The notes: generated by a model from the letters alone, not told the origin. 64,000 bases of DNA from Cristatella mucedo (GCA_009760855.2 WPIO01000170.1:485501-549500), one strand, 5' to 3'. Shown: positions 11,148 through 22,309, numbered from the stretch's first letter. Translations and numbers: made by a program.

Positions 11148-11475
11148 AAAGTATCGGCAAACCGTCTTAGGGAAGGTTGGGCTATTTTAGTGCAGACTGC
11201 TCGAAAAAGCCAGCCCCCGCTGCGTGATGCATTATCACACCAACGTAGAAAACGTTCTTGCATTTGCCTTTCATATTAATTTTATTTTTGGCCATCATGA
11301 ATTTTTTGCAACGTCGCCCTTTAGTTTGGTTTCTGGTAATGCATGCTAAAGGTAATGATTTGGCCCCTTACTGAAACAAACTCCTGGCTGCAGGTGTGGA
11401 TGGCGTAGCGGCCTTCAAGGGCAGAGTCACAATTTTGTAAGGGGAGCTAAATCTACCTTGGGGACCGTGGCAAAA
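11148..11475 (+). repeat. 328-bp direct repeat, copy 1
   Basis: It runs from AAGTATCGGCAAACC to GGGGACCGTGGCAAAA and is repeated at 12282-12608 with about one mismatch in ten. No TG...CA ends, poly-A tail, box A/B or coding sequence are seen. Between the copies lies an L2B fragment. Confidence 0.88.
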
Positions 11476-11639
11476 CGAAAAATAATTTCATGCAAAGCCT
11501 GCTAAGGCTCTAGGGAACCTTCAAAATTTTTTTTTTAATATTACTTGAAAACGATACAACGGAACTGCTACTCGTAGGACACCCCAAGCTTGTGGCTAGA
11601 CTAGTCTAGAAGACTTTGCTCATCTAAAAGGTTACGCTG

Positions 11640-12275
11640 CTGTGCGACCGTCACAGTGCTAAAGCTAACCATCACGTCCAATCCCTATTTAAGATTTGGA
11701 ACTGCCTTCTATGGCGGCTTTCAAAAAAATTTAACTAGCTCCTTGGTTCTGTCCCGGCTAGATTATTGCAATTCCATTTTGGCTGGGCTACCGAAAAAAA
11801 GGCACTAGGCCACTGCATCTAGTAATAAAAAAGGCTGCAAGGCTTTTTTTTTTTTTACAAATCCCAGTGGTTTTACCATTTGCCTCCTTTGATGCAAAAG
11901 CTAGGATGGCTGCCGGTTGGTCAACGGATGCAGATTAAAGTTCTTACGTTGACTCATAAGGCCCAGCCACGGCTTGGTTCCTTCAAAGCTAGCTAAACTG
12001 CTGCACCAATTTTAGCCTCCTAGTACCCTCAGGTCCTGTATGAACAAATGATGAGCGGTTCTTTTCCCTGGCCTGAAGAACGTCGGCAGCTCTGCAGGAC
12101 CTACACTGTGGAACTCACTTCCAAAAATCTTACGCAACGATATCTAACCTACTGATGCTCATATTGGTATATCCTTTCCATCTATTCTGAGCTGCTACTT
12201 TCATGCTACTCAGTTCGACTGCCGACCAAACTCGGCTATACTCGTCACTTTCAAAGTCGCTTAGGCTTTGAAGAG
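11640..12275 (+). mobile_element. Degenerate L2B LINE fragment between the direct repeats
   Basis: It reads TTTAACTAGCTCCTTGGTTC and RLDYCNSILAGLPKK-like residues, then the usual RT C-terminal region and the start of the 3' UTR. It contains a run of T at 11846-11857 and many stops. It stops at GTCGCTTAGGCTTTGA, just before direct repeat copy 2. Confidence 0.75.
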
Positions 12276-12281
12276 GCAATC

Positions 12282-12608
12282 AAAGTATCGGCGAACCCTC
12301 TTAGGGAAGGTTAGGCTATTTTGGTGGAGACTGCTCAGAAAAGCCAGCCACCGCTGCGTGATGCATTATTACAACAACGTAGAAAACGTTCTTGCCTTTG
12401 ATTTCATAATAATCGAATTTTTGGCTACCATAAATTTTTTGCAACGTCGCTTTTTTGTTTGGTTTCTGGTAATGCATGCTAAAGGTAATGATTTGGCCCC
12501 TTACTGAAACAAACTCCTGGCTGCAGGTGTGGTTGGCGTAGCGGCATTCAATAGCATAGTCACAATATTGTAAGGGGAGCTAAATCTACTTTGGGGACCG
12601 TGGCAAAA
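12282..12608 (+). repeat. 328-bp direct repeat, copy 2
   Basis: Second copy of 11148-11475 in the same orientation, with long identical runs such as TTTGGTTTCTGGTAATGCAT and CCTTACTGAAACAAACTCCT. An L2B LINE in reverse orientation starts about 35 bases downstream. Confidence 0.88.
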
Positions 12609-12639
12609 ATTTCAAGTAATAAAGACCACATGCAGGTTA

Positions 12640-15009
12640 CAGTGTTAAGAATTGTGGAAGCGGGTTCCACAGTCTAGGACTTGCAGAGCTCAAGCTTCTG
12701 TCGCCAACGGTCTTCAAGCGGAGGAACGGAACAGCTGATTTATTGTCCACACATGACCCGAGGGCACGAAGAGGCTGAAACTGGTGCAGCAGTTCAGCTA
12801 GGTACGAAGGAGCCAAGCCGTGGCGGGCCATTTGGGTCAGCGTAACAACTTTGCTCTGTATCCGTTGCTCATCCGGCATCCCTCGTAGCTCTTTTAGCAA
12901 AGGAGACACGTGCTCAAACCTATGGGACTTGAAGACTAGACTTGCAGCCATATTCATAGTCAGCTGCAGTGGCCAAGTTGGTTTCTTTTGTAGCCCAGCC
13001 AAAAGGAAATTACAATAATCAAGCTGAGACAGAACTAAGGAGCTAGTTAAATTTTTTGCAAGCCACTTGGAAGACGGTTCCTAATCTTGGATAGGGGTTG
13101 GACGTGATTGCTAGCTGTACAAGGAGTCTTCTGAATGAAGCATTTAAAATATCGGCAGCTCTCAAAACGACTCCTGAATTTTGAGCACGTGGTGATTGTC
13201 TCACAACAGAATCACCTAATAGAAGAGCAAAGCCTTTTAATCCAGCCACACGCTTAAGGTGTGCTATGAGCAGCAGTCCGGTATTATCGTCATTTAATTT
13301 CAAGTAGTTTTTCGACATCCAGGATCGAATTTCGGCAAAACAGGAATTCAGTTTCTCAGTGGCTGCAGCGGATTCGGACAGTGTGAATGACAAATACAGC
13401 TGAGTATCGTCAGCATAAAAGTGATATGCTATTCCATGGGCCGTAATCACTTTTCCCAGAGGTTGAGTATAAATGGAGAACAGCAAGGGACTGAGTACAG
13501 ACCCTTGAGGGACTTCACAGGTGACCCTTCTCGGGTGTGAGACCTGACCCCCACACGACACGGATTGAACATAATCAGACAAGTACGGTTTAAACCATGC
13601 TAGTGCTTCGTCTGCCAGACAGATCGTTGTTCTCAATCGTTCAAGCAGAGCATCGTGATCAATGGTGTCGAAGGCAGCAGAAAGATCTAGCAGAGCTAGG
13701 GTAGTGACATTCCCGTTGTCACTACCACGTAGAATGTCATTGTTAACACGGAGGAGCAGTTTCAGTGGAGTTCCGCGTCTTGAACCCTGATTAAAATGTT
13801 TCTGACATTTCATTCTTTTTAATTTGTTCAACCAGGTGCTTAGCAATAATTCTTTCAAGAATCTTTGACAAGAAAGGAAGAAGGGAAACTGGACGGTAGT
13901 TTGCAAGGACTTCTGTATCTAATCCAGGCTTTTTAAGTATGGGTCTAACGATTGCCGATTTGAAGGACTAGGGGACAACCCCTTTTCCTAAACAAGAATT
14001 AAAAATCTTGGTAATGGCAGGGCTAAGTTGGTCTACTAGTGAAGACCACAGAGATGATGGTATAGGGTCTTCAGGAGACGAACTCTTTTCGCTAGACCTG
14101 ATTAAGGTAGCCACATCGCATGCAGAAACCTCGGAGAACCTTTTAAGGAAGGTCACAAGTTGTGGAACCGCGATTGCTTTAGTCGGAGCGGGCTTTATGG
14201 AGGCACGAATTTGCGTAAATTTTATCAGTAAATAAGGCTGAAAACTTTTTGGCTGAGCCCTTAATATCTGGGGAGTCGGACCTCTCAGCATACTTTACTG
14301 TTTTATTAATCTGTTTAGGGTCTGCCTGGCAGGAATGCAGCTTTCGGATGAAAAAATCACCGGCTTTTTTAAGCTTCCGGGTGTAAACTCGAAGGAAGTC
14401 GTTGAAATTGACTAGATCTGCATCCGACCCGATTTCTTGAAGCGATTTAATGCCTGCACTTAACCCGGCACATCTTTAGGAGTTTTTTTGTAAATTGAAA
14501 GGAATCTCCACGACTTTGTACACAGATAGAATGAACGGGAGCATGCTCGTCAAGAGCATTCCTGAGTGTCGTGTTCATTGCATCAGTGAGAGTATCGAGG
14601 CTGCCGGTCGAGGCTGAATGCAGATCTAGAAGACCTGCATCACAAACAAATTTCAAAAACTTGTCAATGTCAATGCTTTGTAAGTTACGTCGCTTGACAA
14701 TTCGACATTACCCTGTACGTGCAAGGGAGCAGGAACAGTAAACGAGACCAAACAATTATCTGAGAGGGTCAGTGGGCATACCACAAGATCAGTGGAGAGG
14801 ACATCCTTAGTGATAACGAGATCTAGAATATGGCCACCGAGGTGGGTGGTATGATTAACGTGTTGGACCAAACCAAAATTCTCCAGACAGTCAAAAAGTT
14901 AGTGGACCTGGCTGTTGCTAGGGTTGTCAACGTGAATATTGAAGTCTCGTACAATCAGTAACGGCCTGTCACAGACAAATATTTTAGCAAGGAACTCTGA
15001 AAACTCCGG
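12640..15009 (-). mobile_element. L2B LINE, reverse copy with endonuclease end and RT
   Basis: Read in reverse: remains of the APE-type endonuclease (THLGGHILDLVIT, 14653-14871), a linker, then the RT with [44 protein letters not shown] and LNDDNTGLLL (13043-13906), and the RT C-terminus to about 12640. It lacks the 3' UTR and the 5' part, and has frameshifts (for example near 13050 and 13910). The partner copy at 59930-63060 is longer. Confidence 0.9.
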
Positions 15010-15142
15010 CCTACCTATCCAATTCATCCTGGGTCCTCCAATATGCTCTGGCCCTACTTGCGTCAAAGCATCTAGTGTTCTGGTCGCATCTCACGCTAAT
15101 TAGAAATCTTTGGGCGATCGGAACGTGAGTTCGTTCGTACCA

Positions 15143-15330
15143 AGAGCCGTGATGGCACACTAGGTAAGGTGGTTGCTTTCACGACCTCGGTCCCGAGGTC
15201 GTGGGTTCGATTCCTGCAGTGGGCGATCCTTTATCGCCACTGCAAGCGGTGGTGATAGCCGTAAAGACTCTTCTGTCGCTATACAAAAGAGGCTGCTTAA
15301 TCAGCTAGGATTTTTTAGGACTCGCTTGCA
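15143..15330 (+). mobile_element. SINE2: tRNA-derived SINE
   Basis: The head has box A (TGGCACACTAGGTAAGGTGG) and box B (GTGGGTTCGATTCCTGC). A near-perfect hairpin, CACGACCTCGG with CCGAGGTCGTG, lies directly before box B. The body (GTGGTGATAGCCGTAAAGAC) and end (GGCTGCTTAATCAGCTAGG) recur in reverse at 59742-59925 and in shorter copies elsewhere. Confidence 0.85.
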
Positions 15331-15552
15331 GCGTCTGTCACCCTCTGCAAAAACTAAACTACAGCATCATTTAAGTATCATCTAAGGAAACATACGTTCC
15401 GCTCAGCTTTCCTTCCTGCAGAGCAGTGCAGAGTTTTCATGTCTTTTTTGTTCTAGCTTTGGTACTTGTATGCGAACGGGCAAGTGCAGGCTACAAGCCA
15501 AAGGTCCAACTAAACCGCAGCTCTTGCTCCTGGCTTAAGCAAATTACTTACT
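15331..15552. other. Short stretch with no recognisable feature
   Basis: Nothing identified between SINE2 and the reverse L2A tail. Confidence 0.4.
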
Positions 15553-15935
15553 TGATTTTAATAATTATCATAATAATATATTTGATATAGCACCCTCAGA
15601 GAACCCAATCTCTTTCCAGGCACTTTACATTTGTGGCAAGGGAAGCACAACCGAATGGTTAGTGGTGGCATGCTGAATAAACAACAAGAATAATATGGCT
15701 AGGGGTGACATGCACAGGGTCAGCATGCAAGTGTGGTTAGTGGCAGCATGCACAGTGTCAGCATGCCTAAGCACATAAAGGACGAACCACAAGGACCCAC
15801 TAAATGCTGCTATAAATCGATGCATTTTATTTTCCTTTTAAATTTGGTCAAGTCAGGAGATGTCATGACGCAGGTCGGGAGTCAGTTCGAGGCTTTGGAA
15901 GCATACGAACTAAAGGCAAAGTTTCTGTATATCAG
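15553..15935 (-). mobile_element. L2A LINE, 3' fragment (reverse)
   Basis: The sequence opens with the reversed tail and CACCCTCAGAGAACCCAATC, continues through the 3' UTR words GGGGTGACATGCACAGGGTC and reaches the RT C-terminus at GGAAGCATACGAACTAAA, where it stops. Confidence 0.85.
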
Positions 15936-16077
15936 TGACTCCGGCGGCAGTTGCTCTAGTGGGAGTCTCACGGAGACACGGCAGGCGCACGTGCGCGGTG
16001 AACGAGATTCTCTCTTTATTCCTCTTAAAGCGAACATATGCGAGAGCTCAACAAATCGCAGCACAAGTCGATCGCTG

Positions 16078-16185
16078 AACTATTGGCCGCAGGTGGGGAG
16101 TACATTAGTGTCAGGGTGCTTCCCCAATTGCAACTATTGGCCGAAGATGAGAAGTACATCAGTGTCAGGGCGCTGAGCTAGTTAC
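16078..16185 (+). repeat. 54-bp tandem duplication (two copies)
   Basis: Copies 16078-16131 and 16132-16185 both start AACTATTGGCCG and contain AGTACAT(T/C)AGTGTCAGGG. They sit between a reverse and a forward L2A copy. Confidence 0.85.
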
Positions 16186-16235
16186 AACACCAGCATGCAT
16201 TCTCAGAAAAGATGGATCTCAGAAAGCATGCATTC

Positions 16236-17810
16236 AAAGAAAGCTACACTTGACCAGGAGAACTTGAGCAACTACCGCCTAGTTTCCCTTCTACCATTCC
16301 TATCAAAGACACTCGAACGGGTCGTGGCAGACCAGCTGAACTCGTATATCAAAACCTCACACCTTGCTAGTAAGTTCCAGTCTGGCTTTAGAGCTAATCT
16401 CTCCACAGAGCCAGCATTGCTTCGGGTATACAACGACCTACTTAGGAATGCAGACATGGGTAGAGTGTCTCTGCTTGTTTTGCTTGATCTTTCGGCAGCT
16501 TTTGATACCATCGATCACAAAGTTCTTCTAGAGCGCCTCTCATCTCGCCTGGGCATCACTGGCACTGCTCTGCAGTGGTTCAGGTCCTATCTCAGTGGGA
16601 GACTCCAGAGTATTGACGTGAATGGACAAGGATCATCTGAAGTACCTCTGAAATATGGAGTACCTCAGGGCTCCGTGCTAGGTCCGGTTCTTTTCACGGC
16701 TTATACTCTGCCTCTTGCTGATGTGATTGCCAAGCACAATCTAGGCTTTCACTTCTATGCGGATGACACTCAGTTGTACCTTTGCTTTGATCCCTCCCAG
16801 CCTTCGAGCACCTCAAATTCTCTAAACTCACTAGCTGCATGCATTGATGACATCCGCACATGGATGGCAGCAAATTTTCTAAAACTTAACGATGATAAAA
16901 CTAACTTACTAGTTATGGGCAAACCCAGTGTGATCCAGAGATTGGAAAGGCTGACTCTCAAAATTGGCTCTGCCAGAATATCTCCAGTTGAATCAGCTCG
17001 AAATCTAGGTGTCATATTCCGAAGTGACCTCTCGTCAGACGACCATATCAGGTCCACAGTCAAATCTGCCTATTTTCAGCTTCATAACATTGCTAAAATT
17101 CGGGCTTGTTTAGATAAGGATACCACGTCTAAGTTGGTCCATGCATTCGTGACATCTCGTCTCGACTTCTGCAACTCACTGCTTACTGGCCTACCGGCAT
17201 GTGCGATCAGGCGATTGCAGCTGGTGCAAAACTCTGCAGCTAGGCTTGTCTGTCGTGAGCGTAGCAGTTGCCACATTACTCCACTTCTCGTCGACCTGCA
17301 CTGGCTACCAGTCAAGCAACGGATTGACTTCAAGGTTTTGTCGCTCACTTTTAGGTCCCTTCATTCTATGGCTCCAGCCTATCTCTCCGACATACTCCCC
17401 CATCAGGCCAAGCATCGTACCACCCGCTTTTCGGAATCCAACAGTCTACAAATACCTCGTACAAACCTCAAATCCTTTGGAGACCGTGCATTTAGTTCAT
17501 ATGCTCCCAAAGCCTGGAACTCCCTCCCGACTTGCTTAACAACATCTCCTGACCTGACCACATTTAAAAGAAACCTAAAAACACACCTATTTAGGACAGC
17601 ATATAGTGGGTCCCTGTGATGTCCTCCATTTGCATGCTGACCCTGTGCATGTCACCCCTAACCATGTTATTCATTTTGTTTGTTTTTTCAAGCATGACTT
17701 TACTTACCATTCAATTGCATTTCACTTTACAGCAAATGTAAAGCGCCTAGAGAGAGATTAAGTTCTCTGAGGGCGCTTTATCAAGTACATTATTATTATT
17801 ATTATTATTT
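16236..17810 (+). mobile_element. L2A LINE with intact RT reading frame
   Basis: This is the best-kept L2A copy. An open frame (16195-17619, 474 residues; element part from about residue 15) covers the RT domain: [15 protein letters not shown] near residue 100, [17 protein letters not shown] near 155, [12 protein letters not shown] near 188, and the C-terminal NLKSFGDRAFSSYAPKAW. No endonuclease is present, so the copy is 5'-truncated and not autonomous. The 3' UTR ends in the AAAGCGCCTAGAGAGAGATT stem-loop and (ATT)n at 17790-17810. The RT resembles the L2/CR1 group from memory. Confidence 0.93.
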
Positions 17811-17822
17811 GGCGCACATGAC

Positions 17823-17975
17823 ACGGTCTCTTGAGATTTGTACGAGGTGTGGGTAAACTGTTAAATTCCGAAAAGCGGGTGGTACTGGTGCTTAGCCTGA
17901 TGGGGGATTAGATCTGATAGGTAGGCTGGGCTAGCAGAATGAAGTGACCTTAAAGTGAGTGACAAAACGTTGGGC
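17823..17975 (-). mobile_element. L2A LINE, small reverse fragment
   Basis: Words such as TTTGTACGAGGTGTGGGTAA and TTCCGAAAAGCGGGTGGTAC are reverse L2A RT C-terminal sequence. It lies directly behind the (ATT)n tail of the previous copy. Confidence 0.8.
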
Positions 17976-18299
17976 ATTGCATGTCATTAAAGATGACCTA
18001 TCACTGTTATTATCATTATTATTTTTATTATAGCGGCTTCAACTTTGACTCGGTGACCGTGCTTCTGGGCGCTTCAGTTCAACCCATACTTTTCAGGGGT
18101 CTGTAAGGACGAGCATTCAGTACGAGGCAACGTTTTCGCCCAAAAAGTTCGATCAGGAGCAGTTTCGTGGAGCGCTCGTAACATCAGCCCGGTCTAAAAA
18201 GATATACAGCCTGCTCAGCAACTCTAGAAATACGATTGGCCCTTTCGAAGATGATGTTTAGGTATGAAAATGATTTTTATTAGCATCTATTAATACGAT

Positions 18300-19330
18300 T
18301 ACGCAGCAGCTACAAACGTAATAGTACCTGAGTGACGGCGCGCTCGGCGCTTAGCGAAAGCTCCGCATTACGCGGTGCGGTAGCCGAACGTAATTAAACT
18401 GACCAGTCGCGCCAGGCGATGTCAGTTCGTACCTTCTGCAGTGAAGAGACTAACCCATGGTGCAACAGCAGGCGGTGCTCCGTCATAAGCGTCGTGTGTT
18501 GCAGCGGAAATAGGCGTTACTGAATCGTCCCTCCCGTATCAAGGAGGCGGCCGTGCAGCCTCGCCTTTACTCGTGCCTGTAGCGACTGCGGTGCGCGTCG
18601 GCCGACCTGGAAATGTCCGACGTCTCTAAGGTTAGTCAAATTCAGCACCCCTAGCTTATCGTGTGCCGTCGTCGAAGATTATTCCGAGTTCTGCCACTCG
18701 TACGTGGCCCGTGCTATAGGGGCGTTGCGACGGTCTCAACCGTCTGGGCCACTCGCTGTGGAGTTACAGTAGCAAGCGGAGCTAGCTGAGAAAAGTGAAA
18801 GGTTTTACAACGGTTTCTCATTTCTGGCGCCTTTCGTTCTGCGGTTTGCCTCCCGCTTGCTGCCGCCGGGTGGGATATCGATTCGCACCGCCTCGGGCCT
18901 TACAGCTTGCCAATACAGGTCTCCCTTCCATCGCTCTCTGCTCAGCTGCTGCTGCGTGGCTGCAAAGGGGAAAGTGGATGGGAATGTGCGCCAAGAAAAG
19001 TATCCGTATGATAACGCCGTAAGCAGGCCGTTCTAGTGGCTGTCGGAATCGTTTCTCGCAGGTGTTCGCATTGCGGCCACCTTCGGTGTCTGCTCGGTCC
19101 ATGCAGCTCGTGCTCGGTCTGCTGTTTCGCGCGTGACCGGCTTCCAGCATCGCGACTAGACCGCAGAGCCGCCGGCCAGTGCCTTCTCATGCAGTCCGTT
19201 GCGAAAGTATGGCTGTAGATCGTTGACGGTCTGTATTACAAACGTCTATTGTTTACACACACCGAACGGAAGCTTGAAAGCAGCTGGGCCGTGGCCGGTC
19301 CTTTGGCTGCGTCGTTGCACGTGATGCCCG
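18300..19330 (+). promoter_or_regulatory. NSF: CpG-dense region around NSF exon 1 (putative promoter)
   Basis: This stretch is much richer in GC and CpG than the surrounding DNA and holds the proposed NSF start codon at 18613. Such a CpG cluster at the 5' end of a housekeeping gene fits a promoter. No TATA box or transcription start can be fixed by eye. The many open frames on both strands here are what GC-rich DNA gives by chance and none is recognisable as a protein. Confidence 0.5.
18613..18630 (+). CDS. NSF: NSF exon 1 (coding part, proposed start codon)
   Basis: The ATG at 18613 has a G at -3 and opens a six-codon reading frame (MSDVSK) that ends at a strong donor, AAG|GTTAGT. An in-frame TAG lies 33 bases upstream, so the frame cannot extend further 5' without splicing. 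The exon ends in phase 0, exactly what exon 2 needs. Other NSF proteins also begin with a short variable stretch before the conserved cysteine-proline motif. The call rests on position, phase and CpG context because six residues are too few for homology. Confidence 0.6.
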
Positions 19331-19534
19331 ATCCACTGCGACAGCCCTACTGTACTACATCTTGTGAACATGATTTGCACATCTGGGTTAGCCAGTCATA
19401 GTACAAGGAGAGTTTTAGAGGTGGCTGCAGATGCAAATTGAATGTACAGTCTCGTGTTTCCTCTGGTTCTTCCCTAGCACCCAGCATGCCTTTACCACTG
19501 TTTAGTCAGGTTTGTACATGTAGAGTTGTGCGTC

Positions 19535-20545
19535 AACTTTCTTGCTGCATGTATTGATGACATCTACACATGATTGCAGCAAATCTCCTTAAACTAAACG
19601 ATGATAAAACTAACTTATTAGTTATGGGCAAACCAAGTGTGATTCAGAACTTGAAAAACCAGATGCTCAAAATTGGCTCTGCCAGCATATCTCCTGTTGA
19701 ATCAGCTCGAAATCTAGATGTCATGTTCCAAAGTGACCTCCCGTTAGACAACCACATCAGCTCCTCAATCAAGTCTGCCGATTTTCAGGTACATGACATT
19801 GCTAAAATTCGGGCTTGTTTAGATAAGGATACTACGTCTAAGTTGGTCCATGCATTTGTGACATCTCATCTTAACGCTTGCTGGCCTACCGGCATGTGCA
19901 ATCACGTGCTTACAGCTGTTGCAAAACTATGCAGCTAGGCTTGTTTGTCATGAGCTTCGCAGCTGCCACATCACACCCCTTCTCACCGATCTGCACTGGC
20001 TACCAGTCAAGTAACGAATCGACTTGAAGTTTTTGTCGCTCACTTTTAGTTCACTTCATTCTTTGGCTCTAGCCTATCTATCAGATCTACTCCTCCACCA
20101 GGCCAAGCATCGTACCACCTGCTTTTCGGAATCCAACAGTTTACCAATACCTCGTACAAACCTCAAATCCTTTGGAGATCGTGCATTTAGTTCGTATGCT
20201 CCCAAAGCTTGGAACTCACTCCCGACTTGCTTCACAACATCCTCTGACTAGACCGCATTTAAAAAGAACTTTAAAACACACCCATTTAGGACTGGATGTA
20301 GTGGATCACTGTGATTCGTCCTTCATGTGCTTATGCTTGCTTACACTGTGCATGCTGCCACTAACCACATTTGCATGCTGACCCTGTGCATGTCACCCCT
20401 AACCATGTTATTCATGTTGTTTATCAAGCATGATATTACTCACCATTCAATCGAGATTCTCTTTGCAGCAAATGTAAAGCGCCTAGAAAGAGATTGAGTT
20501 CTCTGAGGGCGCTTTATCAAGTGCATCATTATTATTATTTTTTTT
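19535..20545 (+). mobile_element. L2A LINE, 5'-truncated decayed copy
   Basis: Starts within the RT at CTTGCTGCATGTATTGATGA and runs to the stem-loop tail and (ATT)n. Frames at 19570-19938 and 20024-20251 preserve pieces of the RT C-terminus (LNDDKTNLLVMGKPSVIQ and NLKSFGDRAFSSYAPKAW) with stops between. It lies in NSF intron 1. Confidence 0.9.
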
Positions 20546-21493
20546 TACTAGAGGATGGAAGCTACCAAGTAATTCATGCTGCTGTTTTGAGTTGTCTAAA
20601 TGTCGATTGTCTACTGATCCTTATATATCAATTAGTTCTTTACTATCAGTTTCCATCAGTGCCTCAGCTTGCCCTAGCACGTTCCGACAGCATGCAGAAT
20701 CAGGTGCCCTCACCTTGCTGTACAACCCAACTGTCGTGCACGTTCTGTCGTAGCAAGCACATGTTATCACCCTGTCAGTAGGCCTAGATTTGTCTACCTA
20801 TCGCCTGTGCATGCAATGTTGCACGTGGCTCTTAGCAGCTAGCCTTTTTACCGGTCTCTTCTTCCGACTCGACTCTTCACACCGCTATTCTCTTGCCTCT
20901 AAGGATTTGTGATTGATTGCTGCTCCTGAATTCTAGTGCTCCAGGTCAGTCAAGAGGCAATTGAAGTTTACCGTGCTGCCACCCATAGTGTAATCGTTAG
21001 GCCCCCTGGTTACTTCAGCTTGCCCTGCTACAGCTGAGTGCTAATTCGTGTGTGCTTCTGCAAGCTTGTCCAAGCATGATAGCTTGCTTATAAGTAACTC
21101 TTGGTTATTGCTGCTCTTGCATTGAGGTTTAAGGTATCTTGTTCGATGTTTTGTTCTCTTCGGATGCTATACGAAAGGTATATTATTACTATTGACATTA
21201 TTAATGCCTATGGTTATCGACATTATCGACATTATTAACGCTATCTTGTGATGCTGTCTGCAATACCCCAAATCTTACGATCTAATGAGTATATTGAATC
21301 TCTTTACATCTGATCAATGTACTGCTAGCATGACACTGCTCCATCGTCTTGCTTAGCGTTTTTGCCTCTCTCCAGTCAGAGTCAACGCATAGTGGTCTAT
21401 CCCATAAGCGGTATGGAATGCGACCTCGATGCTGTCTCTGTGGTGAGTGTTCTTGCCTAAAGGCTATTTCGTTTGAGGCCATTTCTGTTGCAG
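20546..21493. other. NSF intron 1, distal part
   Basis: No RT fragment, SINE or exon-like sequence recognised before the exon 2 acceptor. Confidence 0.5.
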
Positions 21494-21585
21494 TGGCTCA
21501 ATACTATTAAATGCCCAAGTGATGATCATGCACTTACCAACTGTGCAGCCGTACACGAACATGAATATGATCTCAACAAAACGAG
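21494..21585 (+). CDS. NSF: NSF exon 2: start of N domain
   Basis: The acceptor TTCTGTTGCAG precedes the exon and ACGAG|GTTAG ends it in phase 2. The translation holds KCPSDDHALTNCAAV, matching the CP(T/S)D..(L)TNCA motif at the start of the NSF N domain, which binds SNAP. An ATG at 21473 lies in the polypyrimidine/acceptor region and is not taken as the start. Confidence 0.93.
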
Positions 21586-21866
21586 GTTAGCCACAGCGCG
21601 ATGCCTGCATACCAGCTCTTGGCTAGTGACCAGCGATCAGCTTTCTGTGTTGTGTTCAGTAGCAGCCATCGCTTGGGTGTTTTATAGCATGCTCTCTCAT
21701 CGGGGCTTGGTTGTTTTATTCGGACTGGAACATTCTTTGGTTACCACAGGAAACCCATTATTCTCCACTGAAAGAATATTGAGGAGTGGTTGCCGATAAG
21801 GAACTTCTGCTGCTGCATGATTGGGGCTATTGCATCAACTGACCTTTAATGTTTGACTTGTTTTAG

Positions 21867-21981
21867 GCATTATGAAGTACGTTCCTACAAATCAGAGATC
21901 CCACAACACATCTCACACCTTCTCACTCTCAGCATACATCGTGATGTTTCTATAGGAAATATTGGCTTGAGCATGGCTCAG
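21867..21981 (+). CDS. NSF: NSF exon 3: N domain, first barrel
   Basis: The exon begins after TTGTTTTAG and ends at GCTCAG|GTAAGC in phase 0. It covers about residues 37-75 of the predicted protein. It aligns without large gaps with the NSF stretch running from HxxVRTSP to the conserved Q before RKW; identity is low, as is usual for this part in invertebrates. The neighbouring exons confirm the assignment. Confidence 0.88.
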
Positions 21982-22159
21982 GTAAGCTGCTTAATTACAT
22001 TTTCTTGTGATAACATCAACTAGTCTGCAGTTAATGTGAGAGAGTGATGGTATGAGCTTGTAGATTAAAGTAAATTACAAGTCAGCTGATTCAACAACCT
22101 CATCTATTTGGTAAAAAACCTTATGTCAAAACTTCCAACTTATTAAGCTCCAGGTAGGT

Positions 22160-22309
22160 TTAGGGGTTAATCCCTCCGAAGAGTCAGCACATTTATAAGT
22201 CTATAACGACCTTCTCAGGAATACTGACCAGTTGAGTCACTCTGCTAGTTGTGCTGGTTCTCTCAGCAGCATCTGATTCCATTGATCACCAATCTACTTT
22301 ATTAATAAT
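22160..22309 (+). mobile_element. Old forward L2A-like RT fragment, left part
   Basis: CTTCTCAGGAATACTGACC and TCCATTGATCACCAATCTAC correspond to the RT region before AAFDTIDH in L2A. The match stops where a reverse L2A begins and appears to resume at about 24712. Confidence 0.6.

Noticed and set aside
12268-12507. A 79-residue frame in the second 328-bp repeat
   Set aside because: The first repeat copy does not keep the frame, so it is not under coding selection.
11148-12608. An LTR retrotransposon with 328-bp LTRs
   Set aside because: No TG...CA ends, primer binding site, polypurine tract or gag-pol remains; the interior is an L2B fragment.
16195-17619. The 474-residue RT frame as a host gene
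   Set aside because: It is one of many copies, 5'-truncated and followed by a LINE stem-loop and (ATT)n tail.
18818-19218. Several frames of 60-110 residues on both strands near the NSF promoter
   Set aside because: GC-rich sequence gives long chance frames; none shows a domain or agrees with a splice pattern.
21473-21493. ATG at 21473 as the NSF start codon
   Set aside because: It lies in the acceptor region of exon 2 (TTTCTGTTGCAG), and a phase-compatible first exon is present upstream.
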